From Burkholderiales bacterium (GTDB taxonomy: Bacteria; Pseudomonadota; Gammaproteobacteria; Burkholderiales; Burkholderiaceae_C): a DNA stretch of 64,000 nucleotides. The position numbers were made by a program, and so were the translations under genes. Below are positions 1-9,499 of this stretch, piece by piece. The stretch lies in the NCBI GenBank assembly GCA_016185015.1, contig JACPOI010000031.1:39691-103690 (forward strand), written 5' to 3'. The stretch's first letter is position 1, and each line of letters starts with the position of its first letter. The notes under the pieces were generated by a model, which was not told where the DNA came from, did not search any database, and was given only the letters and a program-made list of their open reading frames with translations.

Positions 1-615
<615 letters not shown>

Positions 616-770
616 TCAGTGCAACAGGGCTGAGATGTCTTCACTGACGTGGTCGGGCGCACACGCGGCGATGGGGTCGCCCATGTTGTAGCCATAGGGC
701 AGTGCCCATACGCAGACACCGGCGTTGCGCGCCGTGGCGACGTCGATGGACGAATCGCCGACGAACCCTC
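616..770 (-). pseudogene. cbbZ: Phosphoglycolate phosphatase (CbbZ) 3' remnant
   Basis: Only about the last 50 codons survive. They read VGDSSIDVATARNAG followed by a W-A-L-P-Y-G-Y-N segment, which matches the C-terminal HAD motif region of the intact CbbZ at 26254-26985 ([23 protein letters not shown]). The 5' end joins directly to a thermonuclease relic near 770, so the catalytic N-terminus is gone and the fragment cannot be functional. It shows that a cbbZ-cbbG pair once stood at this edge. The exact junction base is uncertain by about 10 bases. Confidence 0.75.
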
Positions 771-1097
771 GCACACGTCCTCGTCCTTGCAAGCGACATC
801 GGCGATCGTGCGCTTCTACCGGTCGGTGCGTTTCGGAGTGATCTTGGCAATCTGCTGAAAGCACAGGGACGCGAGGTGCTGGCGAGAGACGCTCCCGAAG
901 TCCTGGGCTTTCTCAAGCGCATCAATGGCACTGATGCGGATGGTGATCTTTTCGTAAGCGCCGGGCTCCCCGCAACGTGCCTTGAGGGTGTCACCGTCGG
1001 AGGCAGCTACAACCAAACACAGCAGGGCACCCACTTGCAAAAAGACAGATGCTTGCGGCTCACTAAAACTTCCACGCCGGCCACAGTGCGTCTTCAT
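771..1097 (-). pseudogene. Micrococcal-nuclease-like (SNase) protein relic
   Basis: The conceptual protein contains ASDGDTLKARC, an ISAIDALEKAQ segment and RQHLASLCF, which are typical of short secreted thermonuclease-like proteins (core SDGDT and R-x-x-x-I-D-A-P-E, here I-D-A-L-E). A hydrophobic stretch near residues 16-28 could be the remains of a signal peptide. An in-frame TAG follows the TPKRTDR segment, where family members usually continue with a tyrosine codon; the frame then goes on as KRTIADVACK before fusing to the cbbZ remnant. The combination of nonsense codon and missing C-terminal third makes it a pseudogene. Confidence 0.6.
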
Positions 1098-1129
1098 GTC
1101 GTTGCTCCAGCGCCCACAAGCGCCACAAC

Positions 1130-1620
1130 GAATTGCTGCAGGCACACGGCGTGCAAGTCATCGACAACATAAACATGGTGACCTGCGGTGGGCAGGCGAC
1201 GATCCCGATCGTGGCAGCCGCCTCACGGGTCTCGAAAGTGCACTACGGCGAAATCGTCGCATCGATCGTGAGCAAGTCGGAGGGCCCCGGAACGCGGGCC
1301 AACATTGATGAGTTCACGGAGACCACGCGCGCGGTGATCGAGAAGCTCGGCAGGGCCGAACGCGGCAAATCCATCATCGTGCTCAACACGGCAGAGCCAC
1401 CGTTGATCATGCGCGATACCGTGTTCGGTTTGTCCGAACTGGTCGACCAGGCGTTGGTGGAGAAATGCATTCTGGACATGGTGGCGGACGTGCGTGCCTA
1501 CGTGCCGGGCTACCGCCTCATGCAAGAAGTCCCGTTCGAGGTGGTGCCGCCGCACGCACCGCTGAACGCGCCCGGCATCGGGCCTGGGGTCCGTCTTCCC
1601 TTGGGCATGCCTGAAGATCA
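1130..1620 (+). pseudogene. Acylating acetaldehyde dehydrogenase relic (meta-cleavage pathway type)
   Basis: The reading frame shows [33 protein letters not shown] and [11 protein letters not shown], which are conserved in acetaldehyde dehydrogenases (acetaldehyde plus CoA plus NAD to acetyl-CoA) of the DmpF/BphJ/MhpF family. The N-terminal NAD-binding half is missing. The segment just before NMVTCGG is shortened, and family similarity stops after the PGYRL region, where the frame changes. The family is normally about 300 residues long and only about 150 are recognisable. Context is a junk-rich edge with a recombinase relic downstream, so this is probably debris of an aromatic-degradation island. 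Confidence 0.7.
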
Positions 1621-1649
1621 AGGACGGCGGCTATGCCAATCGTCACTGT

Positions 1650-2264
1650 TAGTTCTAATTTCTGCTCGGCGAAGCGTTCATGGCCCGGCCGTCGTGAAGG
1701 AGCGCCCACCCTCTGGCGCGCCCGCTTGATCTCATCGCCGTGCAGGCGACGCATGCCGCAGGTTGTCCCGCACGGTGGTAAGTTTGGCCCCGAGCGCGAG
1801 CGCATAAGTGGCATGGGTGTGGCGCATACAGTGCGGGCTGACACGCCGCAGTTTCTCAGCCGTGGACGGATTGTCCGCCTGGACGACTTCCGCCACCTTC
1901 GTGAAGAAACGGCGCATAACACTCCACTGCCGTGAGGCAGTGATGCCAGCTGCATCCTCCTGATCGAGGCTGCCAATGCGCGGCGCTCGCGGGTCCCAGC
2001 GCGCCGGCGTGATCGGCAACTTGCGCTGCATCAGGTAGCGAGACAGCGCCGCACGGGCCAGCGACGGCAACGCCACTTTGCCGGGTTTGCTGCCCTTGCC
2101 CACCAGGTGCAGCCCGTCGTCCCCATGCGCATCGACCTCAATCTGCCCCAGCGTGGCCCCACCAATTCCCCGATGCGTAGGCCCGTCGCGTACGCGAAAT
2201 CCAGCACGAAGCGAAGGCGCTGCGCCGCTGGCGCTTGCCATCCATGTCCCAATTCCAGGCCTTC
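1650..2264 (-). pseudogene. Tyrosine recombinase (phage-type integrase) relic, frameshifted
   Basis: Reading right to left, the catalytic-domain start [19 protein letters not shown] (first catalytic arginine) lies in one frame. The next part, [20 protein letters not shown], and the H-C-M-R-H-T-H-A-T box with the HxxR pair lie in a second frame. The end, [11 protein letters not shown], lies in a third. The LRHAS box is joined to LHGDEIK with the tyrosine-bearing segment deleted. At least two frameshifts and a small deletion therefore separate pieces of one integrase. The N-terminal DNA-binding domain is absent, replaced by an IS30 transposase tail. Non-functional. Confidence 0.75.
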
Positions 2265-2441
2265 GGCCACGGTCTGAATCGGAGTATGCCAACCGTGCGT
2301 AGCGCGCGGTCTGGTGTTCAAGCTATCGGCAATGTCATCGAGTTCGGCCTGGCTGAAGATGAAGACGCTGAGGCCGGTGCCCTTGGGTAAGTACTGACGG
2401 ATGAGCCCGTTGGTGTTCTCGCAGGTGCCGCGTCCGCCTCA
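2265..2441 (-). mobile_element. IS30-family transposase C-terminal fragment
   Basis: The minus strand reads [18 protein letters not shown], then a [20 protein letters not shown] segment, the conserved C-terminal end of IS30-family DDE transposases (E-N-x-N-G-x-x-R-x-Y-x-P-K-G-T and L-N-x-R-P-R). Nothing upstream of this remains: the fragment starts where the cbbR stop codon lies (2439-2441). Downstream it runs in frame into the integrase relic without a stop. It is a deletion scar, not an active IS. Confidence 0.75.
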
Positions 2442-3353
2442 GCGTGACGGACCCGGCCGTGGACGGTGCTCGAACAGCCAGTCCTTGAACGCCAGCGCTG
2501 CGGGCGAGAGTCGCTTGCCGCGCGGGTACACCACGTGCCAGCGACGGATCAGCGGGAACCCCACCACGTCCAGCAACACCAACTCGCCCAGCGCCAGTTC
2601 CGACACCACGGTGGTGGCCGACAGCACCGCCAGCCCCAAGCCGCCGGCCACGGTCTGCTTGATGGCTTCGTTGCTGCCGACTTCGAGCCGCGTTTTCAGC
2701 CTGACGCCTTGGCCAGCGAAGAACTTCTCGGTAGTCAGCCGGGTGCCCGAACCGGGCTCGCGCAGGACGAAGGGCTCGTCCTTCAACCGCTTCGGCGACA
2801 GTCGCTGCCTGCCCACCAGCGGATGGCTTGGCGGCGCCACCAGCACCAGCGGGTTGTCGGCAAAGTCTTCGCAGACCACGTCCATATTCTCAGAAGGCTG
2901 ACCCATGATGTACAGGTCATCCTGGTTGCTGGCGAGCCGCAGCAACAGGTTCTCGCGGTTGCACACCACCATCGCCACGTCGATGCCCGGGTGGGCCGCA
3001 CAGAAGCCGCCCAGCAGCTTGGGCACGGTGTATTTCACCGTGGTCAGTATGGCCAGTTTCAAGCTGCCTTTTTCCACGCCCTGCAGGGCCGCAAGGTCCT
3101 GCGACAGGCGCTCCATACGCGACTCGATGTCGGCGCAGGCGTCGGCCAGGGTCTGACCCGTCGCGGTCAGAAAGATCTTCTTGCCCAGCTGTTCAAACAG
3201 GGGCTGCCCCACCGTCTCGGACAGTTGCTTGACTTGCAGGGACAGGGTCGGCGGCGAGAGGTGCAGCTCCTCCGCTGCGCGCGCAAAGCTGTTGTGGCGC
3301 GCCACGGCCAGAAAGATGCGCAGCTGGTGCAGGGTGGCGTGGCGCAGGTTCAT
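2439..3353 (-). CDS. cbbR: CbbR, LysR-type regulator of the RuBisCO/carboxysome operon
   Basis: A 304-residue LysR-type regulator expected to sense a Calvin-cycle metabolite and activate cbb transcription. The first 65 residues form the winged helix-turn-helix (LHQLRIFLAVARHNSFARAA, then SPPTLSLQVKQLSE), followed by a linker helix and a periplasmic-binding-protein-like effector domain. It is divergent from cbbL with 156 bases between start codons, the classic CbbR arrangement. The last bases touch the IS30 fragment, so the extreme C-terminus (RPRPGPSR) may have been altered by that junction. A second CbbR (20079-20999) serves the other cbb operon. Confidence 0.93.
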   Translation of the reverse strand: MNLRHATLHQLRIFLAVARHNSFARAAEELHLSPPTLSLQVKQLSETVGQPLFEQLGKKIFLTATGQTLADACADIESRMERLSQDLAALQGVEKGSLKLAILTTVKYTVPKLLGGFCAAHPGIDVAMVVCNRENLLLRLASNQDDLYIMGQPSENMDVVCEDFADNPLVLVAPPSHPLVGRQRLSPKRLKDEPFVLREPGSGTRLTTEKFFAGQGVRLKTRLEVGSNEAIKQTVAGGLGLAVLSATTVVSELALGELVLLDVVGFPLIRRWHVVYPRGKRLSPAALAFKDWLFEHRPRPGPSR

Positions 3354-3495
3354 GATTTATTCTAGTAAAAGATAACAATACAAACATTTTACTTTTTCTT
3401 ATTCTGCACCACGCACACAATCCGCACCAGTTCAGCGCACATCCACCCCAAAACGGGACGCACTGGGCGCCCCATTTGCAACCCCCAAAGTTTTC
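3354..3495. promoter_or_regulatory. Divergent cbbR-cbbL regulatory region
   Basis: The first 50 bases next to cbbR are strikingly AT-rich against a GC-rich background and carry several TTA/TAA half-sites, for example TTATTCTAGTAA at 3357-3368 and TAA at 3373-3375. These are compatible with LysR-type T-N11-A boxes. The position between divergent cbbR and cbbL starts is where CbbR operators normally lie. The exact operator and start sites cannot be fixed from the sequence alone. A good ribosome site GAGGAG lies at about 3499-3504, before cbbL. Confidence 0.55.
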
Positions 3496-3509
3496 AACGA
3501 GGAGCGAAC

Positions 3510-4931
3510 ATGGCTGTCAAGACTTACAACGCCGGCGTCAAGGAATACCGCCAAACCTACTGGATGCCCGAGTACACCCCCTTGGATACCGACATCCTGG
3601 CGGTGTTCAAGATCACGCCGCAGCCTGGCGTGGATCGCGAAGAGGTGGCGGCCGCCGTGGCGGCGGAATCGTCCACCGGCACCTGGACCACGGTGTGGAC
3701 CGACCTGCTGACCGACATGGACTATTACAAGGGCCGCGCCTACCGCATCGAAGACGTTCCGGGCGACGACACCTGCTTCTACGCCTTCGTGGCCTATCCG
3801 ATCGATCTGTTCGAAGAGGGTTCGGTGGTCAACGTGTTCACCTCGCTGGTGGGCAACGTGTTTGGTTTCAAGGCGCTGCGCGCCCTGCGCCTGGAAGATG
3901 TGCGCTTCCCCATCGCCTACATCAAGACCTGCGGCGGTCCTCCCATGGGCATCCAGGTCGAACGTGACATCATGAACAAGTACGGTCGCCCGCTGCTGGG
4001 TTGCACCATCAAGCCCAAGCTGGGTCTGTCGGCCAAGAACTACGGTCGTGCCGTGTACGAGTGTCTGCGCGGTGGTCTGGACTTCACCAAGGACGACGAG
4101 AACATCACCAGCCAGCCCTTCATGCGCTGGCGCCAGCGTTTCGACTTCGTGCAGGAAGCCACCCTGAAGGCCGAGCGCGAGACCGGTGAGCGCAAGGGAC
4201 ACTACCTAAACGTGACCGCCCCCACGCCCGAAGAGATGTACCGCCGCGCCGAGTACGCCAAAGAGATCGGCGCGCCGATCATCATGCACGACTACATCAC
4301 CGGCGGCTTCTGTGCCAACACCGGCCTGGCCAACTGGTGCCGCGAGAACGGCATGCTGCTGCACATCCACCGTGCCATGCACGCCGTGATCGACCGCAAT
4401 CCGCACCACGGCATCCACTTCCGCGTTCTCACCAAGATCCTGCGCCTGTCGGGCGGTGACCACCTGCACACCGGCACCGTGGTGGGCAAGCTCGAAGGCG
4501 ACCGCAACTCGACACTGGGCTGGATCGACCTGCTGCGCGAATCCTTTGTTCCCGAAGACCGCTCGCGCGGCATCTTCTTCGACCAGGACTGGGGTTCTAT
4601 GCCCGGTGCGCTCGCAGTGGCCTCAGGCGGCATCCACGTCTGGCACATGCCTGCGCTGGTCAGCATCTTCGGCGACGACTCGGTGCTGCAGTTCGGTGGT
4701 GGCACCCTGGGTCACCCCTGGGGCAACGCGGCCGGCGCCTGTGCCAACCGCGTGGCACTGGAGGCCTGCGTGCAGGCCCGCAACGAAGGCCGCCCGCTGG
4801 AAAAAGAGGGCAAGGACATCCTTACTGCTGCCGCAGCGCACTCGCCCGAACTCAAGATCGCCATGGAGACCTGGAAAGAGATCAAGTTCGAGTTTGATAC
4901 CGTGGACAAGCTCGACATCGCCAACAAGTGA
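3510..4931 (+). CDS. cbbL: RuBisCO large subunit, form IA
   Basis: Carboxylates ribulose 1,5-bisphosphate inside the carboxysome. The 473-residue length fits form I. Recognisable active-site elements are T-I-K-P-K with the catalytic lysine at 168, [11 protein letters not shown] with the lysine to be carbamylated at 194 and its metal-binding D196/E197, the histidine at 287 in HIHRAMH, and the loop-6 GKLEGDR with K327. The gene is followed after 54 bases by cbbS and by carboxysome shell genes, which identifies it as the carboxysomal (IA) enzyme. The ATG start is preceded by GAGGAG at a good distance. It is the first gene of the operon and is divergent from cbbR. Confidence 0.98.
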   Translation: MAVKTYNAGVKEYRQTYWMPEYTPLDTDILAVFKITPQPGVDREEVAAAVAAESSTGTWTTVWTDLLTDMDYYKGRAYRIEDVPGDDTCFYAFVAYPIDLFEEGSVVNVFTSLVGNVFGFKALRALRLEDVRFPIAYIKTCGGPPMGIQVERDIMNKYGRPLLGCTIKPKLGLSAKNYGRAVYECLRGGLDFTKDDENITSQPFMRWRQRFDFVQEATLKAERETGERKGHYLNVTAPTPEEMYRRAEYAKEIGAPIIMHDYITGGFCANTGLANWCRENGMLLHIHRAMHAVIDRNPHHGIHFRVLTKILRLSGGDHLHTGTVVGKLEGDRNSTLGWIDLLRESFVPEDRSRGIFFDQDWGSMPGALAVASGGIHVWHMPALVSIFGDDSVLQFGGGTLGHPWGNAAGACANRVALEACVQARNEGRPLEKEGKDILTAAAAHSPELKIAMETWKEIKFEFDTVDKLDIANK

Positions 4932-4985
4932 TCAGTTCACAGCGCGTCCGACCCCACCCCTCATCCCCTCTGAAAGGAAACTGAC

Positions 4986-5312
4986 ATGGCTGTCCAGGCT
5001 TACAAATCGACCCAGAAGTACGAGACCTTCTCTTATCTGCCGCCCATGACGGCAGAGCAGGTTCGTCGGCAGATCGCCTACTCCATCGCACAGGGCTGGA
5101 ACCCGGCGGTGGAGCACACCGAAAAGGGCACATCCGCCACAAGCAACTTCTGGTACATGTGGAAGCTGCCGCTGTTTGGCGAGCAGTCGGTGGATGCCGT
5201 GCTGGCCGAGGTGGAGGCCTGCCACCGCGAGTTCCCCAACCACCTGGTGCGTGTGATCGCCTATGACAACTACTCGCAGAGTCAGGGCATGTCTTTCGTC
5301 GTCTATCGCTGA
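4986..5312 (+). CDS. cbbS: RuBisCO small subunit
   Basis: A 108-residue small subunit that caps the L8 core of form I RuBisCO. It has the typical family features E-T-F-S-Y-L-P-P near the N-terminus, [10 protein letters not shown], and YVDN-like W-Y-M-W-K-L-P-L-F segments. The ATG start is preceded by a GAAAGGAAAC ribosome site. The gene sits between cbbL and csoS2, and a strong hairpin immediately follows its stop codon. Confidence 0.97.
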   Translation: MAVQAYKSTQKYETFSYLPPMTAEQVRRQIAYSIAQGWNPAVEHTEKGTSATSNFWYMWKLPLFGEQSVDAVLAEVEACHREFPNHLVRVIAYDNYSQSQGMSFVVYR

Positions 5313-5319
5313 GAGAACA

Positions 5320-5340
5320 GGTGCGGCCACTGGCCGCACC
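5320..5340 (+). promoter_or_regulatory. Hairpin between cbbS and csoS2 (mRNA stabiliser or attenuator)
   Basis: GGTGCGGCCA and TGGCCGCACC form a perfect inverted repeat around a single central base, 8 bases after the cbbS stop. No T-run follows, so it is not a strong intrinsic terminator. A 3' stabilising or processing structure that keeps cbbLS mRNA more abundant than the shell-gene mRNA is the likely role (inference). Confidence 0.6.
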
Positions 5341-5377
5341 CAAGAACTGAACCGATCCCCATTGCAAGAGGTTTGAC

Positions 5378-7702
5378 ATGACATCCATTGGCTCAAGCGC
5401 AGTTCAAGTGACCCTTTCGGGTCGCGAATTGGCCCTGCAGCGGCGCCAGGCCATGGCTTTGCGCGGCAAGGCCGGTGTGGTCAGGTCCGCTGCAGCGCAG
5501 TCGGCGGTTGCCGCAGTGCCCAGGCCTGCGATGGCGATGGCCAGGTCGACGCCACGCACCGCCGTGGCTGCTGTCGAGCGTTCGGCAGCGGTCATGGCGC
5601 CGACGACGAGCGCGGCCCGCCAGCGCCGTCAGGCCTTGAGTCAGTCGGGAAAATCGGCGTTGGGTGTGCAGGCTGCGGCCACGCGACCGGCGCGGACACG
5701 GGCACCGGTGGCCTTGCCGCAGCAAGCGCTGGCTGCCGACTGCGGCTGTGGTTGCAAGGGTGCGGGCTGCGCGACCGCTTCAGGTCCGCTCGAGTCGTCT
5801 GTTGTGCAACCCGCTTTCAGTGGGGCACACGCTCCATATGCACCCGCCATGGACACGGGTTCGACCCGTGCGCTGGCCCGCGCCCGCCGTGTTGCCCTGG
5901 CCACCGATGGAAAGAAGGCCATGCTTCGCGTGGCCCAAGCCACCCGGCTGGCCGCCGTGCTGCCCCAGCAAGACTGGCAGCAGGCGATTGAAAAAGGTGC
6001 GTCGGGCCGCGAAGTGGCCAAGCAACGCCGCCTGGTGCGTGCGCTGGTTGGTCGCGAAGACACCGGCTCGGCAGCACCCCGGCCCAATGGCCGCATGCGC
6101 GCCAAAAATGAAACGACTGCTGCGCCGCCCAAGGTGGCCATCGGTCACACACTGTCCGGCCAGTCCGTCACTGGCACCCCGGTGGACAGCAGCCGCAAAG
6201 TGACCGGCAACGAAGCCGGTGCCTGCAAAAGCATCACCGGCACCGAATACCTGAGTCTGGAGCAGTTCAGCTCCGTGTGTGGCACCCGGCCCGCGCCAGG
6301 TCCGGCCAAGGTGGCGGTGAGCAGCACCTTGCGCGAACAGAAGGTGACGGGCACCGAGGTCGGTCGTTCGGCCCATGTGACGGGTGACGAGGCCGGATCG
6401 TGCCGCAGCGTCACCGGCACAGAGTACCTGTCGCGTGAGCAGCAGCAGACGGTTTGTGATGCCGTGCCCCTGCCCGGCCCGCGCAAGGTCAGTGTCATGT
6501 CGTCGCAAGGCGGACAAGCGGTGTCGGGTGTCGAGGTCGGGCGTTCCGTCAAGGTCACGGGCAACGAGCCCGGTGCCACGCGGCAGCTGACCGGCAGCCA
6601 GTACTTCAACGCCACCGACTTTGGCCAACCCGCCGGTCGCGAGGCTCCCCCGAAAGTGGCCACGGTGCAGACCCTGGCGGGCAGCACGGTCACCGGCACC
6701 AAAGTCGGCCTGAGCTCCAAAGTGACCGGTGACGACCGCGGCGGATGCCGTGCCGTCACGGGCACCGATTACATCAGCGCCCGCCAGCAGGGGGCGGTGT
6801 GTGCCACCACCGAGCTGGTGCAGCCCGTGCGCAAGGTGGGGCAGGACCAGACCTGGAACAACCAGACCATCACCGGCACCCGGCTCGGGCGCTCAAAGCA
6901 GGTCACCGGCGACGAGCACGGCGGCTGCGCACCGATCAGCGGCACGGCATACATTGGCACGCAGCAGTACCAGGGCTTTTGCGAACCCGCGCAACGGGAC
7001 TCCCAGCAGGCACTCGGTCGCCGCGAAACGCTGATCTCTGCCGCCACCGTGACGGGCGACCGCCCGGGGGCCGGTGGCAGCGCGATGACGGGTGACCAGC
7101 GCGGCGCCTGTGGCCCCATCAGTGGCACCCCTTATTTTGGCGCCGACAACCTGCCCAAGCAGTGCAGCACCAGCGGTCGTTTTGTGGTCCCGGCTCGCCC
7201 GGAAAAAACCGCCACGCCAGCCGCCGCGGCCAAGGACTTCAGCATCCGCCCACCATCGCGCCAGGCGCAAGAACGGGCCTCGGGCGCCGTCACGGGTTCG
7301 GCGTTCAGTGGTCAGCGCATCACCGGCACGGTCAACAAAGGCGGTGGCCTCATTACCGGCACCCCCGAGTTTCGCCACCGCGAGAGCGAGCCCGTGGCAG
7401 CGCCGCAGCAGGAAGAGGTCAGCGCGGCTGCGGCCACCCGGCTCACCGGTGAAGGCAGCCAGTCGGGTGCCCGCATCAGTGGCTCGGCCTGGCAGACTTC
7501 CGGTCGTGTGACCGGGACCGAAGGCACTTCATCGCTGGCCCGCAACCCGTCGCAGCGCGGTGAGGCGCGTGGCCAGGGCATGTCGGCGCTGCAGTTCCGC
7601 AAGGTCGAACGTGTCGAGCAGCCGCAGAGCCGGGTCACCGGTTCGTCCGGCAACACCGCCAAGGGTGCTGCCGTGACCCTGTCGGGCGGCGCGCGCGGTT
7701 GA
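5378..7702 (+). CDS. csoS2: Carboxysome assembly protein CsoS2
   Basis: Intrinsically disordered scaffold that links RuBisCO to the alpha-carboxysome shell; 774 residues. Four basic N-terminal repeats are visible near residues 14-33, 70-92, 163-185 and 209-226 (for example RELALQRRQAMALRG and REVAKQRRLVRALVG), the RuBisCO-binding type. From about residue 250 six middle repeats follow, each starting with a K-V-x block and carrying V-T-G motifs and paired cysteines (for example KVTGNEAGACKSITGTEYLS). A C-terminal region from about 630 has further ITG/VTG motifs for shell binding. A cysteine cluster CGCGCKGAGC lies near residue 125. The stop overlaps a possible TTG start of csoSCA. Whether a short form is made by ribosomal frameshifting, as in some relatives, cannot be seen here. 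Confidence 0.96.
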   Translation: MTSIGSSAVQVTLSGRELALQRRQAMALRGKAGVVRSAAAQSAVAAVPRPAMAMARSTPRTAVAAVERSAAVMAPTTSAARQRRQALSQSGKSALGVQAAATRPARTRAPVALPQQALAADCGCGCKGAGCATASGPLESSVVQPAFSGAHAPYAPAMDTGSTRALARARRVALATDGKKAMLRVAQATRLAAVLPQQDWQQAIEKGASGREVAKQRRLVRALVGREDTGSAAPRPNGRMRAKNETTAAPPKVAIGHTLSGQSVTGTPVDSSRKVTGNEAGACKSITGTEYLSLEQFSSVCGTRPAPGPAKVAVSSTLREQKVTGTEVGRSAHVTGDEAGSCRSVTGTEYLSREQQQTVCDAVPLPGPRKVSVMSSQGGQAVSGVEVGRSVKVTGNEPGATRQLTGSQYFNATDFGQPAGREAPPKVATVQTLAGSTVTGTKVGLSSKVTGDDRGGCRAVTGTDYISARQQGAVCATTELVQPVRKVGQDQTWNNQTITGTRLGRSKQVTGDEHGGCAPISGTAYIGTQQYQGFCEPAQRDSQQALGRRETLISAATVTGDRPGAGGSAMTGDQRGACGPISGTPYFGADNLPKQCSTSGRFVVPARPEKTATPAAAAKDFSIRPPSRQAQERASGAVTGSAFSGQRITGTVNKGGGLITGTPEFRHRESEPVAAPQQEEVSAAAATRLTGEGSQSGARISGSAWQTSGRVTGTEGTSSLARNPSQRGEARGQGMSALQFRKVERVEQPQSRVTGSSGNTAKGAAVTLSGGARG

Positions 7703-7728
7703 GTACCCAAGGCTCCAGGGACACCACG

Positions 7729-9216
7729 GTGAACACGCTCAAACGCCTTGCCGCCATGCGCTCAGTCGCAGGCCTGCGCCAGCCGCAGGACCTGGACAAC
7801 CCGGCGTGTGTCGTGGGTGCCAACCAGCGCTGCGAACACGCGTTGGTGGACCAAGCGCTGAACGAGCGCCTGTATGCCTACGAGCAGCGGGTGCGCGGGC
7901 GCTTCGCTCCTATCGGTGGCTTGCTCAAGACCTTGTCCGCGTTGCAGCATGAGCTGGACTTCGCGGTGCGTGCCCAGCAGTTGGCGCAAGCCCAGCTGGG
8001 CTATGCGCTGCCGCAAGCGCTGCTGAACGACGCCTGGATCAGCGGTCTGGATCTGCGTGCCCTGCATGCGCACTGCATCTTTCGCAGTTTCAAGGCCTGC
8101 ATTGAAGGTGCTGCGGTCGACCAGGCGCCCTGGCTGGAGCGCATGGCGATCAATGAAGCGTTCCTGCGCTCGTGTGGTTACCACACGGTGGATCTCAGTC
8201 CCTGTGCCGACGGTCGCCTGCAAGGTCTGCTGCCATTCGTGCTCCGCATTGCGCCGAACGACGCGGTCACCGTCAAGGCTTACGCCGGTGCGTTGTTCGA
8301 TGTCGAGGCCGACGTGGTCGACTGGACGCGCCGCGAGCTGGAACGTCTAAGCGGTGGCATGGTGGGTGCCGAGAGCTGCAACTACTTGAAGATCGCGGTC
8401 TACCACTACAGCACCTCCAACCCCTGCCACCAGGGCTGCGCCGCCCACGGCAGCCAGGACCACCTGGCCACCATGGCGGCAACCGCCAAGCTCGATGAAC
8501 TGCGCGCCGCCGTGGACAACAGCTTTGGCCGGGGCGCTGCGCCCGAGACGCTGCTGATCGGCATGGACACCGACACCGATGCGATTCGCGTGCACCTGCC
8601 CGATGAGCAGTCGGCCAACTGCCCGCTGCGCTATGCGGAGAGTGCGCAGCTCTTTCGCGACACGCTGGGCCTGAGCGCGCCCGCTGCGCGCGAGGCGATT
8701 GCCCGCGCCGTGGAGAGCGCCGCGCGCGATGGCGGCCTGCGTCCCGGCATGCGCCAGCTCGTCGAGCGCCTGCTGGAGGCCAACTTGTCGCAGATCGAAT
8801 ACGTGATCCAGCACCACGAAGGCCGCTACGCCGACATCGGGCACAACGAACGCTTCATTTGCGCGGGCGAGGCCATGAGCGAGCTGCAGTTGCGCAACAA
8901 GTTTTACTTCGCCCACCTCGACACCGTGGAAGAGGGAGCGCCCGACCTGGACGTGGGCATCAAGATATTCACCGGGCTCAACGTCAGCCGCGGCCTGCCG
9001 GTGCCGGTGCTGGTGCACTTCCACTATGCGTCCCGCGTGCCCGGTGCCCGCGAACGCGCGATCAGCCGCTGTCGGCGGGTCAGGTCGGCCATCGAGTCGC
9101 GCTACGCGTCCCTGCATGCACAGGGTCTGCTGCATTGCCAGATGGCGGTGAGCGACCAGGACGGCAGCGAGCGCTGCGCCTGGATCGACGCGTCCACCGT
9201 TACCAGCGGTCATTGA
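7729..9216 (+). CDS. csoSCA: Carboxysomal carbonic anhydrase CsoSCA (CsoS3)
   Basis: Converts bicarbonate to CO2 inside the carboxysome. About 495 residues. The diverged beta-carbonic-anhydrase catalytic core is recognisable by SPCADGRLQG (zinc cysteine and the Asp-Arg pair) near residue 158 and by NPCHQGCAAHGS near residue 231 with the histidine and cysteine ligands. The C-terminal half shows DIGHNERF, LDTVEEGAPDLDVGIKIF and LNVSRGLPVPV, as in known CsoSCA. I chose the GTG at 7729 because a weak CAGGG lies 8 bases upstream. An in-frame TTG at 7699 would overlap the csoS2 stop and add ten residues, so it cannot be excluded. Confidence 0.94.
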   Translation: MNTLKRLAAMRSVAGLRQPQDLDNPACVVGANQRCEHALVDQALNERLYAYEQRVRGRFAPIGGLLKTLSALQHELDFAVRAQQLAQAQLGYALPQALLNDAWISGLDLRALHAHCIFRSFKACIEGAAVDQAPWLERMAINEAFLRSCGYHTVDLSPCADGRLQGLLPFVLRIAPNDAVTVKAYAGALFDVEADVVDWTRRELERLSGGMVGAESCNYLKIAVYHYSTSNPCHQGCAAHGSQDHLATMAATAKLDELRAAVDNSFGRGAAPETLLIGMDTDTDAIRVHLPDEQSANCPLRYAESAQLFRDTLGLSAPAAREAIARAVESAARDGGLRPGMRQLVERLLEANLSQIEYVIQHHEGRYADIGHNERFICAGEAMSELQLRNKFYFAHLDTVEEGAPDLDVGIKIFTGLNVSRGLPVPVLVHFHYASRVPGARERAISRCRRVRSAIESRYASLHAQGLLHCQMAVSDQDGSERCAWIDASTVTSGH

Positions 9217-9241
9217 AGTCCACAGCCGACAAGAGGCATTT

Positions 9242-9499
9242 ATGAAGATCATGAAAGTCGAGAAAACGCTGGTGTCGACAAACCGGATCAACGCGTTTGG
9301 ACACCGGCCTTTGCTGGTGGTGCAGGACAAGGCGGGCGGCGCGCGCAGCGTGGCGGTGGACGCCGTGGGTTGCATCCCCGGAGACTGGGTGATTTGTGTC
9401 GGTTCGTCGGCAGCGCGGGATGCTGCGGGGAGCCGCGAGTTTCCGTCCGATCTCACCATCGTCGGGATCATCGATCACTGGCAAGGGGAGGCGGTCTGA
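9242..9499 (+). CDS. csoS4A: Carboxysome vertex pentamer CsoS4A
   Basis: An 85-residue single-domain EutN/CcmL-type protein that forms pentamers closing the vertices of the icosahedral shell. Typical features are a K-V-x-x-T-L-V-S-T start, GHRPLLVVQD, the VDAVGCIPGDWVIC core and a C-terminal DLTIVGIIDHW. The stop TGA overlaps the ATG of csoS4B by one base, so the two are translationally coupled. Confidence 0.95.
   Translation: MKIMKVEKTLVSTNRINAFGHRPLLVVQDKAGGARSVAVDAVGCIPGDWVICVGSSAARDAAGSREFPSDLTIVGIIDHWQGEAV

Noticed and set aside
7195-7215. A-run GGAAAAAACC in csoS2 as a -1 frameshift site
   Set aside because: In the csoS2 frame the codons are GAA-AAA-ACC, which do not form a canonical X-XXY-YYZ slippery heptamer, and it lies late in the C-terminal region. 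A short CsoS2 form cannot be argued from it.
7699-7728. TTG at 7699 as start of csoSCA
   Set aside because: It would overlap the csoS2 stop neatly, but it has no ribosome site and adds ten unconserved residues; the GTG at 7729 has CAGGG 8 bases upstream. Not fully excluded.
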